Assembly: GCF_043290135.1 (NCBI RefSeq)
Contig: NC_134707.1
Span: 70,609,906 to 70,673,905, forward strand
Direction of reading: 5' to 3'
Length of the DNA: 64,000 bases
DNA from: Rhipicephalus microplus
Taxonomy: Eukaryota; Arthropoda; Arachnida; Ixodida; Ixodidae
The notes beneath the pieces were generated by a model, which saw only the letters and a program-made list of their open reading frames with translations, was not told the origin of the DNA and made no database searches. This document shows, piece by piece, positions 13,101 to 24,800 of this stretch (the stretch's first letter is position 1; each line of letters opens with the position of its first letter). A program made the position numbers and the translations under genes.

Positions 13101-15620
13101 TAATCTCAACATAGTGTAGACTAAACTATGTTTGGTGTGAACAAATGACAGCAGTGTTAAGAAGTGTGGATTGTTGCTAAGCGAATTGGAAGCGATTTAA
13201 TTGAGCAGAAAGTGGGGGAAAATAATGTGTTCTTAAGAGTTCTGGCAGTCGCTTGTGGACCGCTGTGTTTGTGGTGGTTGCCGTATCTTATAGGCTAAAA
13301 AATATTTCGCATTAACATAATAAAAAAAACAGCAAAACTACATCTTGTGCAGCGTAAATGCTTTAGAGATAATATTATTACGATTAAGTAGGACAGAAAC
13401 GTTTGTGATAATAAGTAACAACGGTTAATAACATAATCGCGTTTTAGGAGTCGGTATAGGGCAATTCGTGTTATTTATCAGTACAATTGGGGTAACGTTT
13501 CGCCATGTTACAATTCGTGCGATGACGTCATGGTAATCGCGAAGAGGCCATATTTTATACAAAACCTTTAAATAGATAACTTTTTCAGACTGTATAATAG
13601 TTTGATGAGCTGTCTGCTTCATTAGGGAGCTTCAATTAGAGAACACTCAAAAGTGGACATAAAAAACGACATTTAGGAGAAGCGTATCGTCTTGTTCCGT
13701 TTTCCTCCTGTTGGGATCTTCCCACACGTTTCCTCCATTTCGCATGCTTAACCCTGCGTGTACAAGATGTTTGCGCACGTATTCTAAATACAAAGGGTGC
13801 CTGCCGAGACTCGTTATACATCGATCTCATTCTTCGCAATATTTGAAATGTTCAGAGCGAACACCCCCTTTTAGATTGTTTCATTCTGTTTCATGAATAC
13901 AAAATATTTATTCTAATGAAAACATCCCTGTGCTTTGAAGCTTTTTTTACCGCATATTGGCCGACACAAAAAGTGGGTGTAGACACTATCGGCCGACAAT
14001 TTCTTTTGTAATAGTACTGTTTGAATTGCAAGTCATGTGCACTATGCAATTCACAGACAACGCGCAGTGGCACTGTCTCTCATATCAATGAAACCCTTTG
14101 AAGCATGTCGAGTAAGAGCACTGTTACTGTCAAACGTTCACGACAACTCTATACCTCTTCAGAATGAATGAACTTCGTATGTAACACCGACTTCGCTCAA
14201 AGTGCATGTTTGAGTTATAGCCAGCGCGGAACATGTTCTGTACGCCATCACTCCCTTGTTCGTTTCAGTGAACGTACTCAATATTGCGACACATAACTCT
14301 CTGGGCGGCGAGTGACGCAATCCGGGCGCCATCGAAATGACGTCGCCCTTGCGAAACCACGGTTTTCAGCGCATATGCGCCTGCTTTGGCATGTGAAGAT
14401 ATCAGCTTCGCAGGAACACTCTCAACAAATCAGGTTCGCTGAAACATGGAGAGGCAATGCGGTAATGTAATCTCAAATACGACCAGAGGCTTTGCTGGTT
14501 CCAAAATCAAAGGTAGCCTATCAAGGTCTGTCTGGCGTCATATCATTTGAACAGCGATTCAATTGTTGAGACTTTGGAAGAGAGAATGAAGTTTTGTGCA
14601 ACATTGATACAACGTTATGCATCAGCATACATCACTAGCTCAGGCTTTATCGCGTTTCTAGCTCTCAACTTTACCGATCGACGAATACAAATTTGCTCTG
14701 GAGCTCCTAGAGGGCTCAAGTTACCCATAGAATTTTAAAGAGCTCTGTGACTTTGCAAAATGTTGCCTGCATGCCACTGACCTTGCTGATCTTATTGATT
14801 TTGTGGGAATTTTAATTCTTGTCGTTTATTAGGCACGAGAGAATATACGGCCCGAATATGCGCCAAGTAACATGAGTATTCTAGGGATCGATGTTCAAAA
14901 GGATGAGTGCGAAATCATGGGAGCAATACGGTGCTGAAATAGTTACCAAGGAATAACAAAAAAACTTTCAATAATCAGCAGAAAAAAAACAAAAAACATT
15001 GAAATACATACCTAAATATGTGCAGATGGTAAACATAAATTCTTTTATGAGATTAGGCATTTTAAACAAATTTACATTCCTTCAATGCTTATTAAACGCC
15101 GGATTTTGTAATATACTACTAATGGCTGTAATGTTTTGTGAGTACCTGTAGAATATTAGGAGAGCCGGAGGACTCGAACGCTTCATCTGCCTTTCAAGAC
15201 TCTTGGTAGGGCAGAGACAGACGTACGAATGTCTGCCGAGTTACTAAAAATATGGCGTACAGCCGTGACAGAGTTTGTTACTTCTCAAAATAGTAACCAA
15301 GAGAATGGAGCGAACATCAAGCAGCCACATATTGCGAAGTTTAGACAACGCACCAAGAAAGAATCCCCTTAGGGCAAACTGGCTGTAATAAACGTAGCAC
15401 TGATGTGCCGAGTCTTTTCGGGCTGCCTCCACCGGCCTGTCTACAAATCACAGGAACGCAGTGTTATGCTCTAGGACCAGTTCTATGCTCAGCCATGTAT
15501 CTTTTCTGCTGAGACATCATACCAGCATTTGTATCTTTATAGTGTGTCACCAGCAGATGCGGCCTCTCAGAAGTCGTGATAGCGTTGCGACACTTTTTCC
15601 CTCTAGGAGGAACGCAAAAA

Positions 15621-16101
15621 CAAAGATGTGGAAAGTGCAATACAGCGGAAGCACGAGAACTTACTAGAATTTGTTATTTGCTTTATATTTTTTATCAAGG
15701 GGAATGCATTGGGTATTATTGCAAAGTAACTGGATGAACAATAAACTATGGTTGAACTCTCCACGGAACCCCGGACATTTTTGGTACAGGCTATATTTCC
15801 TTTCCCGTGGAGATGTTTCTCAAGCACAGAAAGAAACAAGAGAAGACGAGCGAAATTGAGTTTCTCTGAGTCGCATGGTACTCGGATTCGATTTTCGCAT
15901 AACGAGATGAAATCGATTTTCTCAGTTCAGCATGCATAGATTCAGCGTTCATGTACGCACTGCACAGTGATTCTGAAGTGTATTCGACGGGGTCCGGCCC
16001 TCTATCCCGTTAATTTTTTCAAGCAAAGTATTTCCTAGGGAACTTCGGCGACTTTTGCGCTAGCTGATACACACCAAAAGTGGTATTGCGTGACGTGGTT
16101 G
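15621..16101. other. Non-coding stretch without recognised features
   Basis: Nothing beyond a weak continuation of the duplicated block at its left end. Confidence 0.4.
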
Positions 16102-16340
16102 TATGAAAACATGAATGACAGGTCCTGAAATAGAAAGCATGATATGCACAGCATAATTTAATTCTTGCTGGCTGCTGCTTTGCCTTAATTCAAACTCCAG
16201 AATGTCTGAGATCTGCTGGCTATGAAAACATGAATGACAGGTCCTGAAATAGAATGCATGATATGCACAGCATAATTTAATTCTTTCTGGCTGCTGCTTT
16301 GCCTTAATTCAAACTCCAGAATGCCTGAGATCTGCTGGCT
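16102..16340. repeat. 119-bp tandem direct duplication
   Basis: Two head-to-tail copies, 16102-16220 and 16221-16339, begin 'tatgaaaacatgaatgacag' and end 'gagatctgctggc'. Only a few substitutions separate them, for example 'tagaaagcatg' against 'tagaatgcatg'. No coding content. Confidence 0.85.
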
Positions 16341-16569
16341 TTTTTTTTGTTAGCGTGAAACGTCAGTATTCGACGCTGCCTTGAAGCAGGTGGACTCAAA
16401 TTATCGAGCGCTATGGTCGAGTGATGAGCACTGTAGAAAGCTTTTTTTAAGTGTAACGCTAGGATGGCGCGTAACACCCAGCCTAATACGTAAATAACTT
16501 GTTCCTATATCAGAATTATAAAATTTGAGCCAACAGTCCTGATCTTAAGCCTAATATGGAACTGAGATA

Positions 16570-17290
16570 TGCATTTATTGCTTCCAGATTGCTGTTAATC
16601 CTTTTAAGAAAAGCATGCTTCTTAACTTTACAGACACACAAAGTAAGAGATATCGGCCCCACATGCTGAATGGCTCACAGCTTTCTGGGCTTGGGAATGA
16701 GGACCGCGTCAAACGTTTTTCATTATTCTGGTATTTCGCCATTCGTCCAATACGTGTTGATGTAATCTGTGAGGTGTTTGTCACCTAATTGTCTAGGTTT
16801 CAGAGAATTTTTTTAATAGCCTATCAGGCCCGGTGACTGATCTGGTCTTGACGTTCTGCAAGGCAGCTCTTATTTCTTGTTTTTAGTAGTTCATATTCAG
16901 ATCTTCAATAAATGAGCCTTTTTACTCCTTGTGATTTTTGCGTGGAGGTTTCGCAAGTTACTATTTGACAAGATGTTCACCCATTACTGTTATGTTGGCC
17001 TTGTATTGGTGCTTGATCTTAGTCATCTTGGCACTCGATGTTGCGTTGGTGTTGTGTGGGTCGAGTAGGTGTCTAAGAAACCTCCTTGTCTTGGTCGTGT
17101 TTATGTTCTTGTCCATAGTTTCGCTCCTCATCGCATGCCTGTACGCAAAGCTGTGCGCAGTGTTATTCTATTTGTTCATTTAGTTGTGTTACTTTTCTCA
17201 GATTTCTGTTGTTTTTTAGTGCGCATTCACAAAGAAGTTGGCACATTTAGCGCATTTGTTCAAGCACTTCATTTATATTTGGACGATAGA
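16570..17290 (-). pseudogene. Decayed LINE reverse transcriptase fragment
   Basis: Read on the minus strand in shifting frames, this contains recognisable pieces of a non-LTR retrotransposon. A segment like 'RRFLRHLLDPHNTNATSS' lies upstream of the RT. It is followed by 'EIRAALQNVKTRSVTGPDR', matching the SATGPDGI-type RT entry motif, then 'NGEIPE..KTFDAVLIPKPRK', and 'GPISLTLCVCKVKKH', matching the RPISLTSCVGKVMEH-type motif. At least three stops or frameshifts interrupt it and the catalytic YADD part is missing. The order of motifs is that of the I/R1-like elements common in ticks. It is a 5'- and 3'-truncated relic. Confidence 0.6.
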
Positions 17291-17299
17291 TAAACACGC

Positions 17300-19640
17300 G
17301 ACCGGCCTGTGAGTCAGGCTATACCGCACTCGCAAGCCGTGAACAAGCAGTTGGTGGAGCTAGCGGCTGCATTCCAGCAAAATATATTGTTCCATTGTCA
17401 ACTGCACGTGAAAATGAAATATTTTAGCTTTTTTCAGCTTGGCACTGAAATTGAACCATTTGCAGCGGCACTGTAGGAAGCCATTCTTCCATTTCTACGA
17501 GCTCAGCACGATGTACACGCTATAGCAAAATGTCGGCCGCCAGCAATGGGCGGGCTCTAGAGCCGGCCACTTCTACGGCTTCTATTACCCCGAATATGCT
17601 TGTACGGCCCACTTTTCATACCTGTGTAATAGACCCTCAACCACTAGTTTTTGCTGAAAACAAGTTTCTGGTTCACCATGTCATGACCACTTTAATGCAA
17701 AAGTTAGTATTCCTTGTGTGGTTGGAATTTCCTTCACTTCCCTTCTACGCGTAATGCGCTTTGCGCTGGTCACATTATAATCTTTCCGATATTCTTGGCG
17801 TTAATCATCAGACAGTTATATGACTATTTTTGACGAGAATTCGCAAGAATGGTTCATTCATCCTTGTTGTGATACACACAATCCAACGTCGCCAAACGTG
17901 ACAAAACTACCAAATTTTTTCCAGTGTCGTCTCTCAGGCAGCTGAAGCAGAAGGTCTAAGCTCGCCATTTTGGTTTCTTTACATCCCGTCTGACAATTTC
18001 ATTAAACGTATTTGTTGTGACAAATTGGTAAACTTATCTTCTTTCTTTCTATCATTTTTCGCCGAGTATAACATATTTCACGCAAATTTCTCGCGTTTGG
18101 TAACAAACTGGTTAATGGTCAGTGAGTACCCTCTTGTGAAGGTAACGATGCAGCAGTCAGTGGAATGCAAATGTTCCCATAGTAAATTTATATATTTTGG
18201 CAGCAGTGGTGACCAACCACCATGCTATTTAGCTAAGAGGCGTCGAAGGACACGCATGGCTGCAGATTCCAGTCGTGCGCTACTGGTAAAGCTTATATAC
18301 AATGCCCAAAACAGGACTCATATACATGATCAACCTGAGCTGTCAACGAAATTCAAAGAAGAACTTAGAAGATACGACAAAAAATACGGGAAAGAAGGCG
18401 ATGGGAGGGTGGTAGGAAAAGAGGTAGGAAAGTGTTATGCCAGAAAGGAACCACCTTAAGTTGTTTCAATAATGATTAATGGGATCGTCATCCCAAAACT
18501 ACTACATGTTTATGAGAGACGCTGTATTGCAGGCCTCAGAAATTTTGGACAACCTGGGGCTTTTTAACGTGCACCTAAATCTAAGCACAGGAACCTCAGG
18601 CTTTTCCGCCTCCATCGTAATTGCGGCGCAGCTGTGCAAGGTATGCGACCATTTGTGGTTTGACAACCTAGACTCCATCGCATTCATCCGCTAAGATGAG
18701 TCCTGTCACGGTCGTGCTGTATCGGGAGTTTCACTGTTTTACTGATTAGCTTTCTGACTTCACACAAGTTATCATCATCCACTTCTTGGAGATGGCAGAA
18801 TTTCTTTTCTCTCTACTCGTGGTATCTGCCAGCAATGAATGGCTTGCCATGCCTCTACGAGAATTCAGTGCCGAATGATCGTAGAGTGCCGAATTCTACG
18901 AGCCGAAGAATTCGTGCCGAAGAAGTTGTGCAAGTGAATACATCAAATGCGTCTTTTTGCTTAAGGGATGACCGTATTTGACTTATTTTGTCCCCCAATG
19001 AATTTGAATGACAGCCTTGTGGTCATTTACAACCTGTGTTTTCCCATATATTGTCAAATAACTGCTATACATTCTGTATTTGCTCTGTAACTTGTCGACT
19101 TTAATATTGATATGGTCAGACTTCACATTTTGCGTTAGAAAATGTAGTATTCTAATGTGGCAACTCCGCTAATTCAGTGCCAAAATCTAAAGCTGCTTTG
19201 ATGCCTTTAAGTATGCGTTTGTATTGCCTTTTATATATCTCCATTCATTAGACTCTCATTTTACTTAGGTAGGCCCTCTTTTCGGAATCCGTTTGTTACA
19301 GTTTCAGACGAAGTACAGCACAGCCTTCACAACAAAGTATATTGCGTAAAAAGTAGAAGTATAAATACAGGAATATATTTGCGGTAATTTATGATAGACA
19401 CCAACGTGGGGCCGTAGCACTTCGGTGATACAAGATTAACTATCCTCGGCTTCTGCACCGCCACCGCCATGGGCCCTGATTTTCAAAAAACGCTATAGAC
19501 TGATCATGAATGTTTCAGAACTTGTTAAAAAAACTTGGCAGATCCCACGTAGAGTTGGAATCAATGATATGAGAAGCACGAATAACAAACGTTGATATGT
19601 CACTTTAAAATCAGTGAAACGTTACCAGGTGGAGGCAAAT
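17300..19640. other. Non-coding stretch without recognised features
   Basis: Open frames up to 144 codons exist (18025-18459 plus strand) but start at TTG and show no recognisable domain. A Lys/Arg-rich segment at 18240-18460 gives no family match by eye. Confidence 0.4.
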
Positions 19641-19887
19641 AATGCCCTACACTACATCGGTGTCATGATTATAATGTTAGGATGTGCCCTTTACCTTCGT
19701 CATCTATTCACGTCACGTGATACTAAATTTAGTATATCTGGAGCTAGCGAAACGGCCACGAGCACGCTATGAGCGTGGTATGTTGTCATGTTCTTACATG
19801 ACACGCCTGTCAAGAGTATCATGTTTGCACCAGTCTCATACTTTCGTCATCCCTTAACGTCACGTAACACTAAATTTGGTATATGTG
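19640..19887 (+). repeat. ~148-bp satellite unit, left flank of LTR element
   Basis: This carries the unit seen at 24801-25945: 'gaaacggccacgagc', 'atgacacgc', 'taccttcgtcatc..ttcacgtcacgtgatac', and 'aaatttagtatat'. It is the left half of the array interrupted by the LTR retrotransposon. The last five bases, ATGTG at 19883-19887, are the left target-site duplicate. Confidence 0.75.
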
Positions 19888-21019
19888 TGTCACACACGTC
19901 CCCTTAATTAGGGAGGCAATCGCCGGGCTAATTCCAAGGGCCGAAGTATCGACCCCCCGAACCGCACCACGAAAGCGTGGACAATTTAGAAGTGGTCCTT
20001 TTTGACGCGCCAGCGGACGCTGGCTGTGGCGCAAAGAAAAAGTCAGAGCCGAGAGTTGATAAACAAAACCAGAATTGTATTCTCAATAAAGGCAGATCAA
20101 AACAACACACCAGTATGCACACTCCACAACAGTTGAGTACAATATGTCACCAAACGAACAACGTACTACACAGTACCATCAGCCACACTTGAAACAACGG
20201 ACACAGACAAAAATATGCACTGCAATGCAGTCGCATGCATTGAACAACCAAGACACTTAAAGACTAAAGAGATAGAAAACCCATTCAGTCCAAAGTTCTT
20301 GGAACAAAAGTCTGGATGATACTCTTCCGAGAATCACTCACTCAAAGTCCAGCGTTGTTGTCGTTCCGCTGCCCCTGAAGTTTCTCTTCCAGGAAACCTC
20401 GCGTCTTCAATTGGCCTCTCTCCAAACTTCAAACTTCTTCGCCGGAAACACGTCGGCTTCACACACGCAGCTGTTGCCACGCGTCTTCGCTCGATAGCGG
20501 TAGACACACGCTCTTGCCTGTAGCTCGAGCCTTCACCCCTCAGGTGGAAATCCTCTTCTTCTTCTCCTGCTTTGTCGCTACGGACAAAACCTTCGCCGAC
20601 TACACGGCGGTATACCCTACGCGCTCTGGCGCTAACTTTCGTCTTCTCCTGATCTCTCGTCTCCGCTGCTCGGTTAAATACCTTCCGCGCGACATTCCAG
20701 AAGGTTCTCGTCGTTTCGTCGGCGCGATGCGCAGCGGAGGCTGGGAAGAGGGCGAGATGGTTGGAATGCCCTCCGCGTTGGATGACTCAACTCGGTATGA
20801 CCACGCCGCTTTCCTTCTAGAAAAACTCCAGTGCTTGCTCAGCCGCCGTTGTGGGGTGAGAAGGTTCGTCGGCGAAGCCACGCTTCTGAGGGGAGAGCGC
20901 GCGCCCGGGGAGCCTTGGATGTTTGTTTTCTTTTTTTTCTTTTGACCTCCCGGCCTCTCTCCCGCGCGTTATCGCAAGAATTTGGCGGCGCGCCCATTTT
21001 TAGCGCTCGTTCTGTGACA
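19888..21019 (-). repeat. 3' LTR of the gag-protease element
   Basis: 1132 bp, nearly identical to 23667-24795. On the plus strand it starts TGTCACACACG and ends TTCTGTGACA. Open frames inside both LTRs (for example 20514-20945) arise from their GC-rich part and are not genes. Confidence 0.95.
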
Positions 21020-21034
21020 CTGCCCCCCACTTTA
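21020..21034 (-). other. Polypurine tract
   Basis: On the minus strand TAAAGTGGGGGGCAG lies immediately before the TGTCAC start of the 3' LTR. This is the expected position for the plus-strand primer and fixes the element's orientation. Confidence 0.85.
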
Positions 21035-21425
21035 AGAATATTATCTCATAATATTCAAAACCACACAAACGAGCGCGAACAGACACCACACTCTCTGAAA
21101 GACTGTAACACAAACCGTCGCTCATGACTCTTCATACTCAGAATAGATCCTAAATACAACTGTACATTGTAATTCAATTCCACGACACATGAAATATAGC
21201 CACAGGTACATGACTACAACACTTCATTGCACATTCCAAACAATACAAATGTATAAAGTTCTCTCATTACAACAATTACTAGACTCACATCATTACTATA
21301 CATCACATCACCGAGACAAACATTTTGACTCACTCAACATACAGTTGCGACACAGGACAACAAGAACATTAACACAACATATGGCACTCAGCCCTGCCAA
21401 ACACAATCCGATTCTACCTCAGCAC

Positions 21426-22135
21426 CTATCCTGTGTATTTCGAGCTGCGCTTGCGTCCTTTCTTGCGGTGCTCGCTCGATCTCTTCTTGTTTTTCCTTGT
21501 TCTTTTTCGGTGAGCCTGTTCCAACGACGGTATCTGAGGCAGCGTCTCAGCCATCGTTGTCACTTCCGACCCTGCTAACGGGTCATGACGTTCGACGGGT
21601 CCTGTCTGTTTATTTACCAGCTTGATCATGTCTCTACATTTTGCCCGGCTGGCCAACTCCGTCTCATTTACACTGTCGGTCGGTTGAGGTCGTGCCGACG
21701 TAAGTCCAGTTGCTCGGCCCGTGAACTCATTCAACACGATCATCTTCTCATTCATGGTCTCTTGTACCGCGGCTTTACCTTGGGCTCTAGTGAGATCCGT
21801 CACGGGCGGCTCCTCCCTTGTATCTCGCGGTCGCTGGGTTGGCGAGGACTCTATCTTAGGGTCTTCTCCCAAACTTTCCAGATCATTCGGTCCTCGCGCC
21901 CCGTCGATGTTTCCGATGACAAGGTCGTAAAGGGGGGTCGTCATACATAGAGCGGTAACCTTCCCGCTGAAGTATGGGGTTTCAACCTCAATCTCTGCTT
22001 CGGGAAGCATCCGAACTGTACGGTCAATTAAGCAAACCGGTCTCGTTTTACCGGTGAACTCACTTTCCCGTACCAAGTTTCTCCGCACGATAACAGTGGA
22101 GCTGCCGGTATCTCTTAAAACTGTAATATTTTGCC
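21426..22135 (-). pseudogene. Retroelement aspartic protease (frameshifted)
   Basis: The frame opens with 'VLRDTGSSTVIVRR'. The D-T-G-S active-site codons lie at 22101-22112. It ends its core with 'YDLVIGNIDGARGPND', the flap-to-C-terminal motif typical of Gypsy-type retropepsins. A long Ser/Thr/Glu-rich linker follows, with a very basic tail of Lys/Arg before the stop at 21426. It should be translated as a continuation of gag. In this copy a TAG follows the zinc knuckles at 22298 and the frame changes near 22125, probably by loss of one base in an A-run, so the fusion is broken. After the stop I see no reverse transcriptase in any frame before the PPT. Confidence 0.8.
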
Positions 22136-22297
22136 CGCAACTTTTCCAGGCAGCGTTGGCGTTCCTTTCGTAACACCGGTTGGCTGTTTTGACATTACAG
22201 CATCCACAATAGGAACTTTCTCCCCATTCTTCAACTCTACGAATCCATCGGTGACGGCATTATTTTCAGATTTCGGTGCCGCTTGCACACAAGATAC

Positions 22298-23458
22298 CTA
22301 GTGAGTTTGACTCACTCCGTTCCGACAAGCATCTGCTTTGTGCCCAGTCTGACCACACTTAAAACATTTTACCGCCGTAGGGCTCGTAAAGATTGTTCGA
22401 CAGTTTGTCGCGCGATGACCCACTCGGTTGCACAGAAAACATCGCGGAATGCTCTCTGGTGCACGCTTCTTTTCTTCGGGTGCCAAGTTTTTAGAATCTT
22501 CGGGACACTCCTTCTTGACCTTGGCCAAATTAGTTCCACCTTGCGCTTCCAAGAATTGATCAGCCAATTCAAGCATGTCTTCAAGTGACTTAGCTCTCCT
22601 CTCTTTCAAGTACAGCGACAGGCTTGGGTGGCAACTAGTAAGAAATTGTTCTCTAATTAGGAGCTCTCTAAGCTCATCGTACTCCTGCGCTGTCCCTGAA
22701 AGTTCAATCCATCTGTCGAAATAGTGGCAAAGTCAGGCAGCATACTGCGTAGCCGTCTCACCATCAGCTGGCTTTCCTGTTCGAAATCTGTCCCGGAAAC
22801 CTTCTACAGTAAACCTAAATCGCTTCAGCAAAGCAGCTTTCACCTTTGCATAGTTGGCTGCATCGGTCGGCGTCAGCCTACCGTAAAAACTGAGCGCTTC
22901 ACCACTCAAGCAAGTACTCAAACCAGTTGCCCATTGATGTTCCGGCCAATTCTGGCTCCTCGCAATCGTCTCAAATCGGTGAAGGTACGCGTCAAGGTCA
23001 TCCTTCCTTTCATCAAACGCCACGAGCAGCTTGCTTGGGTTCAAGCGGAAGCCATGATCTTCTCGTTCGCTGCTTTCAGCTCTAGGTTGGACCGGAGTTT
23101 CACTCCGCTGTTGCAAACGGAGCCGCTCGAGTTCTATCTCGTGCTGTCGCTGCCGTTCTTTTTCCTCCCTTTCTTCTTTCGCCCTTTCAGCTGCCAGTCT
23201 TTCTCTCTCCAGCTCCAACTTCAATTGCTGCTCTCTTTCTTCTCTCACCTGTCGCTCCTTTGCCTCTGTTTCTTCTTTCACCCTTTCAGCGGCCAACCTT
23301 TCTCTCTCAAACTCGGCTGCTTTTTCTTCCTTGGCCCTCTCAGCTGCCAACCTCTCTCTCTCCACCGCCTCTTTCTCCTTCTGGCTTACCCACTTCCGTA
23401 GTTCGGCGCCAGAAAGCCCCATCTTCTCACCAAGAGCGACTAACTTTTCGAGATCCAT
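22298..23458 (-). pseudogene. Gag polyprotein with SCAN-like capsid and two zinc knuckles
   Basis: The ATG at 23458 gives MDLEKLVALGEKMGLS; an upstream TTG in frame is not the start. About 100 residues of Glu/Arg-rich coiled coil follow, built from a repeated 'ERERLAAERAKEE' unit. Then comes a capsid-like part with 'AYLHRFETIARSQNWPE', 'LSGEALSFYGRL', and 'LLKRFRFTVEGFRDRFR', the arrangement seen in Gypsy capsids related to the SCAN domain. 'YLKERRAKSLEDMLELADQF' follows, and two CCHC knuckles, CFLCNRVGHRATNC and CFKCGQTGHKADAC, end it. One in-frame TGA at 22733-22735 interrupts an otherwise open frame of about 386 codons. It fits a CGA to TGA transition at a CpG. The product would package element RNA in a particle. 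Confidence 0.85.
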
Positions 23459-23640
23459 TGTGTCTCGCAACTTGCAAATAAAACCTTGCCGTGTGCAAAA
23501 AGTATCTTCCTAAATCAGTCTATCGGAACACTCCCCTGCACTCGTTAACGAGAACACTGAACAACACACAAAAACGTTCCGATAGCACTATCAACACTCG
23601 GCGCTCTTTCTCGATACTTTGGACGCACAGTGCACCAAAA

Positions 23641-23659
23641 GGTCCTGTCGCGGACGCCA
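23641..23659 (-). other. Putative primer-binding site
   Basis: On the minus strand, seven bases (ATTAATC) after the 5' LTR end, TGGCGTCCGCGACAGGACC begins with the TGG expected to pair with a tRNA CCA end. I could not assign the tRNA. Confidence 0.5.
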
Positions 23660-23666
23660 GATTAAT

Positions 23667-24795
23667 TGTCACACACGTCCCCTTAATTAGGGAGGCAATC
23701 GCCGGGCTAATTCCAAGGGCCGAAGTATCGACCCCCCGAACCGCACCACGAAAGCGTGGACAATTTAGAAGTGGTCCTTTTTGGCGCGCCAGCGGACGCC
23801 GGCTGTGGCCCAAAGAACAAGTCAGAGCCGAGAGTTGATAAACAAAAACAGAATTGTATTCTCAATAAAGGCAGATCAAAACAACACACCAGTATGCACA
23901 CTCCACAACAGTTGAGTACAATATGTCACCAAACGAACAACGTCCTACACAGTACCATCAGCCACACTTGAAACAACGGACACAGACAACAATACGCACT
24001 ACAATGCAGTCGCATGCATTGAACAACCAAGACACTTAAAGACTAAAGAGATAGAAAACCTATTCAGTCCAAAGTTCTTGGAACAAAAGTCTGGATGATA
24101 CTCTTCCGAGAATCACTCACTCAAAGTCCAGCGTTGTTGTGGTTCCGCTGCCCCTGAAGTTTCTCTTCCAGGAAACCTCGCGTCTTCAACAGGCCTCTCT
24201 CCAAACTTCAAACTTCTTCGCCGGAAACACGTCGGCTTCACACACGCAGCTGTTGCCACGCGTCTTCGCTCGATAGCGGTAGGCACACGCTCTTGCCTGT
24301 ACCTCGAGCCTTCACCCCTCAGGTGGAAATCCTCTTCTTCTTCTCCTGCTTTGTCGCTACGGACAAAACATTCGCCGACTACACGGCGGTATACCCTACG
24401 CGCTCTGGCGCTAACTTCCGTCTTCTCCTGATCTCTCGTCTCCGCTGCTCGGTTAAATACCTTCCGCGCGACATTCCAGAAGGTTCTCGTCATTTCGTCG
24501 GCGCGATGCGCAGCGGAGGCTGGGAAGAGGGCGAGACGGTTGGAATGCCCTCCGCGTCGGATGACTCAACTCGGTATGACCACGCCGCTTTCCTTCTAGA
24601 AAACTCCAGTGCTTGCTCGGCCGCCGTTGTGGGGTGAGGAGGTTCGTCAGCGAAGCCACGCTTCCGAGGGAAGAGCGCGCGCCCGTGGAGCCTTGGATGT
24701 TTGTTTTCTTTTTTTTTTTGACCTCCCGGCCTCTCTCCCACGCGTTATCGCAAGAATTTGGTGGCACGCCCATTTTTAGCACTCGTTCTGTGACA
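23667..24795 (-). repeat. 5' LTR of the gag-protease element
   Basis: 1129 bp partner of 19888-21019. Differences are scattered substitutions plus one- to few-base indels in A and T runs. Confidence 0.95.
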
Positions 24796-24800
24796 ATGTG

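Larger units (their letters stand above)
7300..15620. repeat. Segmental duplication, copy A (partner 30880-43165)
   Basis: At least eight blocks in this interval match blocks in 30880-43165 in the same order and orientation. The pairs (A and B) are 7370-7600 with 30940-31140; 8395-8615 with 32895-33085; 10760-11330 with 35700-36250; 11340-11480 with 36285-36430; 12480-12690 with 36660-36870; 12860-13070 with 37060-37270; 14220-14360 with 41535-41670; 14820-14935 with 42345-42450; and 15260-15600 with 42800-43150. Identity is clearly below that of recent copies, so the event is old. Copy B is longer because it carries extra insertions, including the MITE at 37958. Collinearity over 8-12 kb argues for tandem duplication of a locus rather than one dispersed repeat. 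I could not find a conserved protein-coding exon. Confidence 0.65.
19888..24795 (-). mobile_element. Gag-protease-only LTR retrotransposon
   Basis: A complete 4908-bp element lies on the minus strand. The LTRs of 1132 and 1129 bp end in the inverted repeat TGTCACA/TGTGACA. It is bracketed by a 5-bp duplication ATGTG (19883-19887 and 24796-24800), and the flanks rejoin to a normal satellite unit. A polypurine tract precedes the 3' LTR and a PBS-like TGG follows the 5' LTR. The interior (about 2.65 kb) encodes gag with two CCHC zinc knuckles, then an aspartic protease. There is no reverse transcriptase, RNase H or integrase. It would therefore depend on enzymes from another element. By eye the LTRs differ at roughly 30 positions (about 3%), so insertion was moderately recent. 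Gag type suggests the Ty3/Gypsy group. Confidence 0.9.

Noticed and set aside
15160..15240. A tRNA-like 'GTTCGAGTCC' on the minus strand
   Set aside because: Only a box-B-like string; no box A at the right distance and no stems.
18635..18694. CKVCDHLWFDNLDSIAF as a fragment of a Helitron-type cysteine motif
   Set aside because: It resembles a C-x-V-C-D-R-L-W-F motif I associate with tick Helitron-like proteins, but it is only 19 residues long with no other supporting motif nearby.
20514..20945. 143-residue plus-strand frame in the LTR, with similar frames at 24293-24637
   Set aside because: The sequence is the LTR itself, the element is transcribed from the minus strand, and the frame is not preserved between the two LTRs.
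22724..23401. 225-residue plus-strand frame rich in Phe/Leu/Ser
   Set aside because: Antisense shadow of the Glu/Arg-rich gag coiled coil.
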